Source: Ekhidna sp.
GTDB taxonomy: Bacteria; Bacteroidota; Bacteroidia; Cytophagales; Cyclobacteriaceae
NCBI GenBank assembly: GCA_028821635.1
Contig: JAPPDO010000093.1
Coordinates: forward strand, 1 to 7,643
DNA length: 7,643 nt
Reading direction: 5' to 3'
Shown here: piece by piece, positions 7,188-7,643 of the stretch
How positions within the stretch are numbered: position 1 is the first letter of the stretch
Layout of the letters: every line of letters starts with the position of its first letter
Notes under the pieces: generated by a model
What the model was told of the DNA's origin: nothing
Databases searched by the model: none
The model's input: the letters and a program-made list of their open reading frames with translations, nothing else
Made by a program: the position numbers and the translations under genes

Positions 7188-7320
7188 AAATGCAAGATTG
7201 ATTGATTTTTTTTTGAAATTAAAACGTTGCCAAAGCGTAATTGAAATTGATGTATGCTAAAAAACTTCGATCAAGTCTCAAACTTCCCGAAAGTTAGCCG
7301 GACAGATATACGTCTTTGCA

Positions 7321-7643
7321 GACCGTTACGGGGTCATCCTTGACCGGTACGGGGTTATCCTTGACCGGTACGAGGTCATCCTTGACCGGTACGAGGTCAT
7401 CCTTGACCGGTACGAGGTCATCCTTGACCGGTACGAGGTTGTCCTTGACCGGTACGAGGTTGTCCTTGACCGGTACGAGGTTGTCCTTGACCGGTACGAG
7501 GTTGTCCTTGACCGGTACGAGGTTGTCCTTGACCGGTACGAGGTTGTCCTTGACCGGTACGAGGTTGTCCTTGACCGGTACGAGGTTGTCCTTGACCGGT
7601 ACGAGGTTGTCCTTGACCGGTACGAGGTTGTCCTTGACCGGTA
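7321..7643. repeat. 21-bp tandem repeat array, 15 complete units plus 8 bases, running off the right edge
   Basis: Head-to-tail units of exactly 21 bp start at 7321 (plus strand: beginning GACCGGTACGAGG, ending TCCTT). Units 6-15 (7426-7635) are identical. Units 3-5 (7363-7425) differ from them at two adjacent bases (CA instead of TG at unit positions 15-16). Unit 2 (7342-7362) has G at position 11 and TA at 15-16. Unit 1 (7321-7341) also has G at 11, CA at 15-16 and T at 6. There are no spacers. Each unit holds the palindrome ACCGGT. The array begins about 130 bp upstream of the trp promoter element. It looks like an intergenic minisatellite; coding is possible but unsupported by a start codon in view. 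Confidence 0.97.

Noticed and set aside
7231..7239. TACGCTTTG on the minus strand as a second -7 promoter element
   Set aside because: Three bases instead of two separate TA from TTTG, whereas TAAATTTG at 7180-7187 is a full match and better placed for the leader.
7300..7320. A decayed 'unit 0' of the tandem array just before unit 1
   Set aside because: Aligned without gaps to unit 1, only about 6 of 21 positions agree, no better than chance.
7321..7643. CRISPR array
   Set aside because: The 21-bp units are directly contiguous, with no unique spacers between them; this is a tandem repeat.
7261..7643. A plus-strand gene running through the repeats
   Set aside because: Between the upstream stop (7258-7260) and the array there is no in-frame ATG, GTG or TTG, and no promoter was recognised; kept only as a finding on coding potential.

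Overview
The window carries an almost complete tryptophan biosynthesis operon, read entirely from the minus strand (right to left). The order is leader peptide trpL, then trpE, trpG, trpD, trpC, trpF, trpB, trpA, and then a DAHP synthase gene that runs off the left edge. All seven Trp-pathway enzymes are present as separate, full-length, apparently intact proteins. The gene order, the near absence of Shine-Dalgarno sequences, a TAnnTTTG-type promoter element and the flavour of the proteins point to a member of the Bacteroidota, perhaps Cytophagales or a relative. The phylum is well supported by these combined traits; anything finer is a guess.

Layout: 1-713 holds the first 237 codons of a type I DAHP synthase of the Thermotoga-like class with an N-terminal regulatory domain. 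715-7035 is the trp block, where neighbouring genes overlap by 1-4 nt or are 1-2 nt apart, so the eight genes probably form one polycistronic, translationally coupled unit. 7036-7187 is the control region: a promoter element (7180-7187), a 17-codon leader ORF with three consecutive Trp codons (7101-7154), and a hairpin followed by six U residues (7044-7073) ending just before the trpE start. Sequences able to form alternative 1:2 and 2:3 pairings lie between them. This is a complete ribosome-mediated transcription attenuator, read here by hand. 7188-7320 holds no gene. 7321-7643 is a 21-bp tandem repeat array, 15 complete units plus 8 bases, continuing past the right edge.

Working together: TrpE/TrpG make anthranilate from chorismate and glutamine, TrpD adds phosphoribosyl, TrpF isomerises, TrpC closes the indole ring, and TrpA/TrpB release indole and condense it with serine. 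The downstream DAHP synthase feeds the shikimate pathway that supplies chorismate. Sharing the transcript would place shikimate entry under the same Trp-sensing attenuator. TrpE also retains the N-terminal LLES element linked to feedback inhibition by tryptophan, so control is likely both transcriptional and allosteric.

The enzymes are ordinary members of known families. The items worth a second look are the compact attenuator and the homogenised 21-bp array upstream of the operon.
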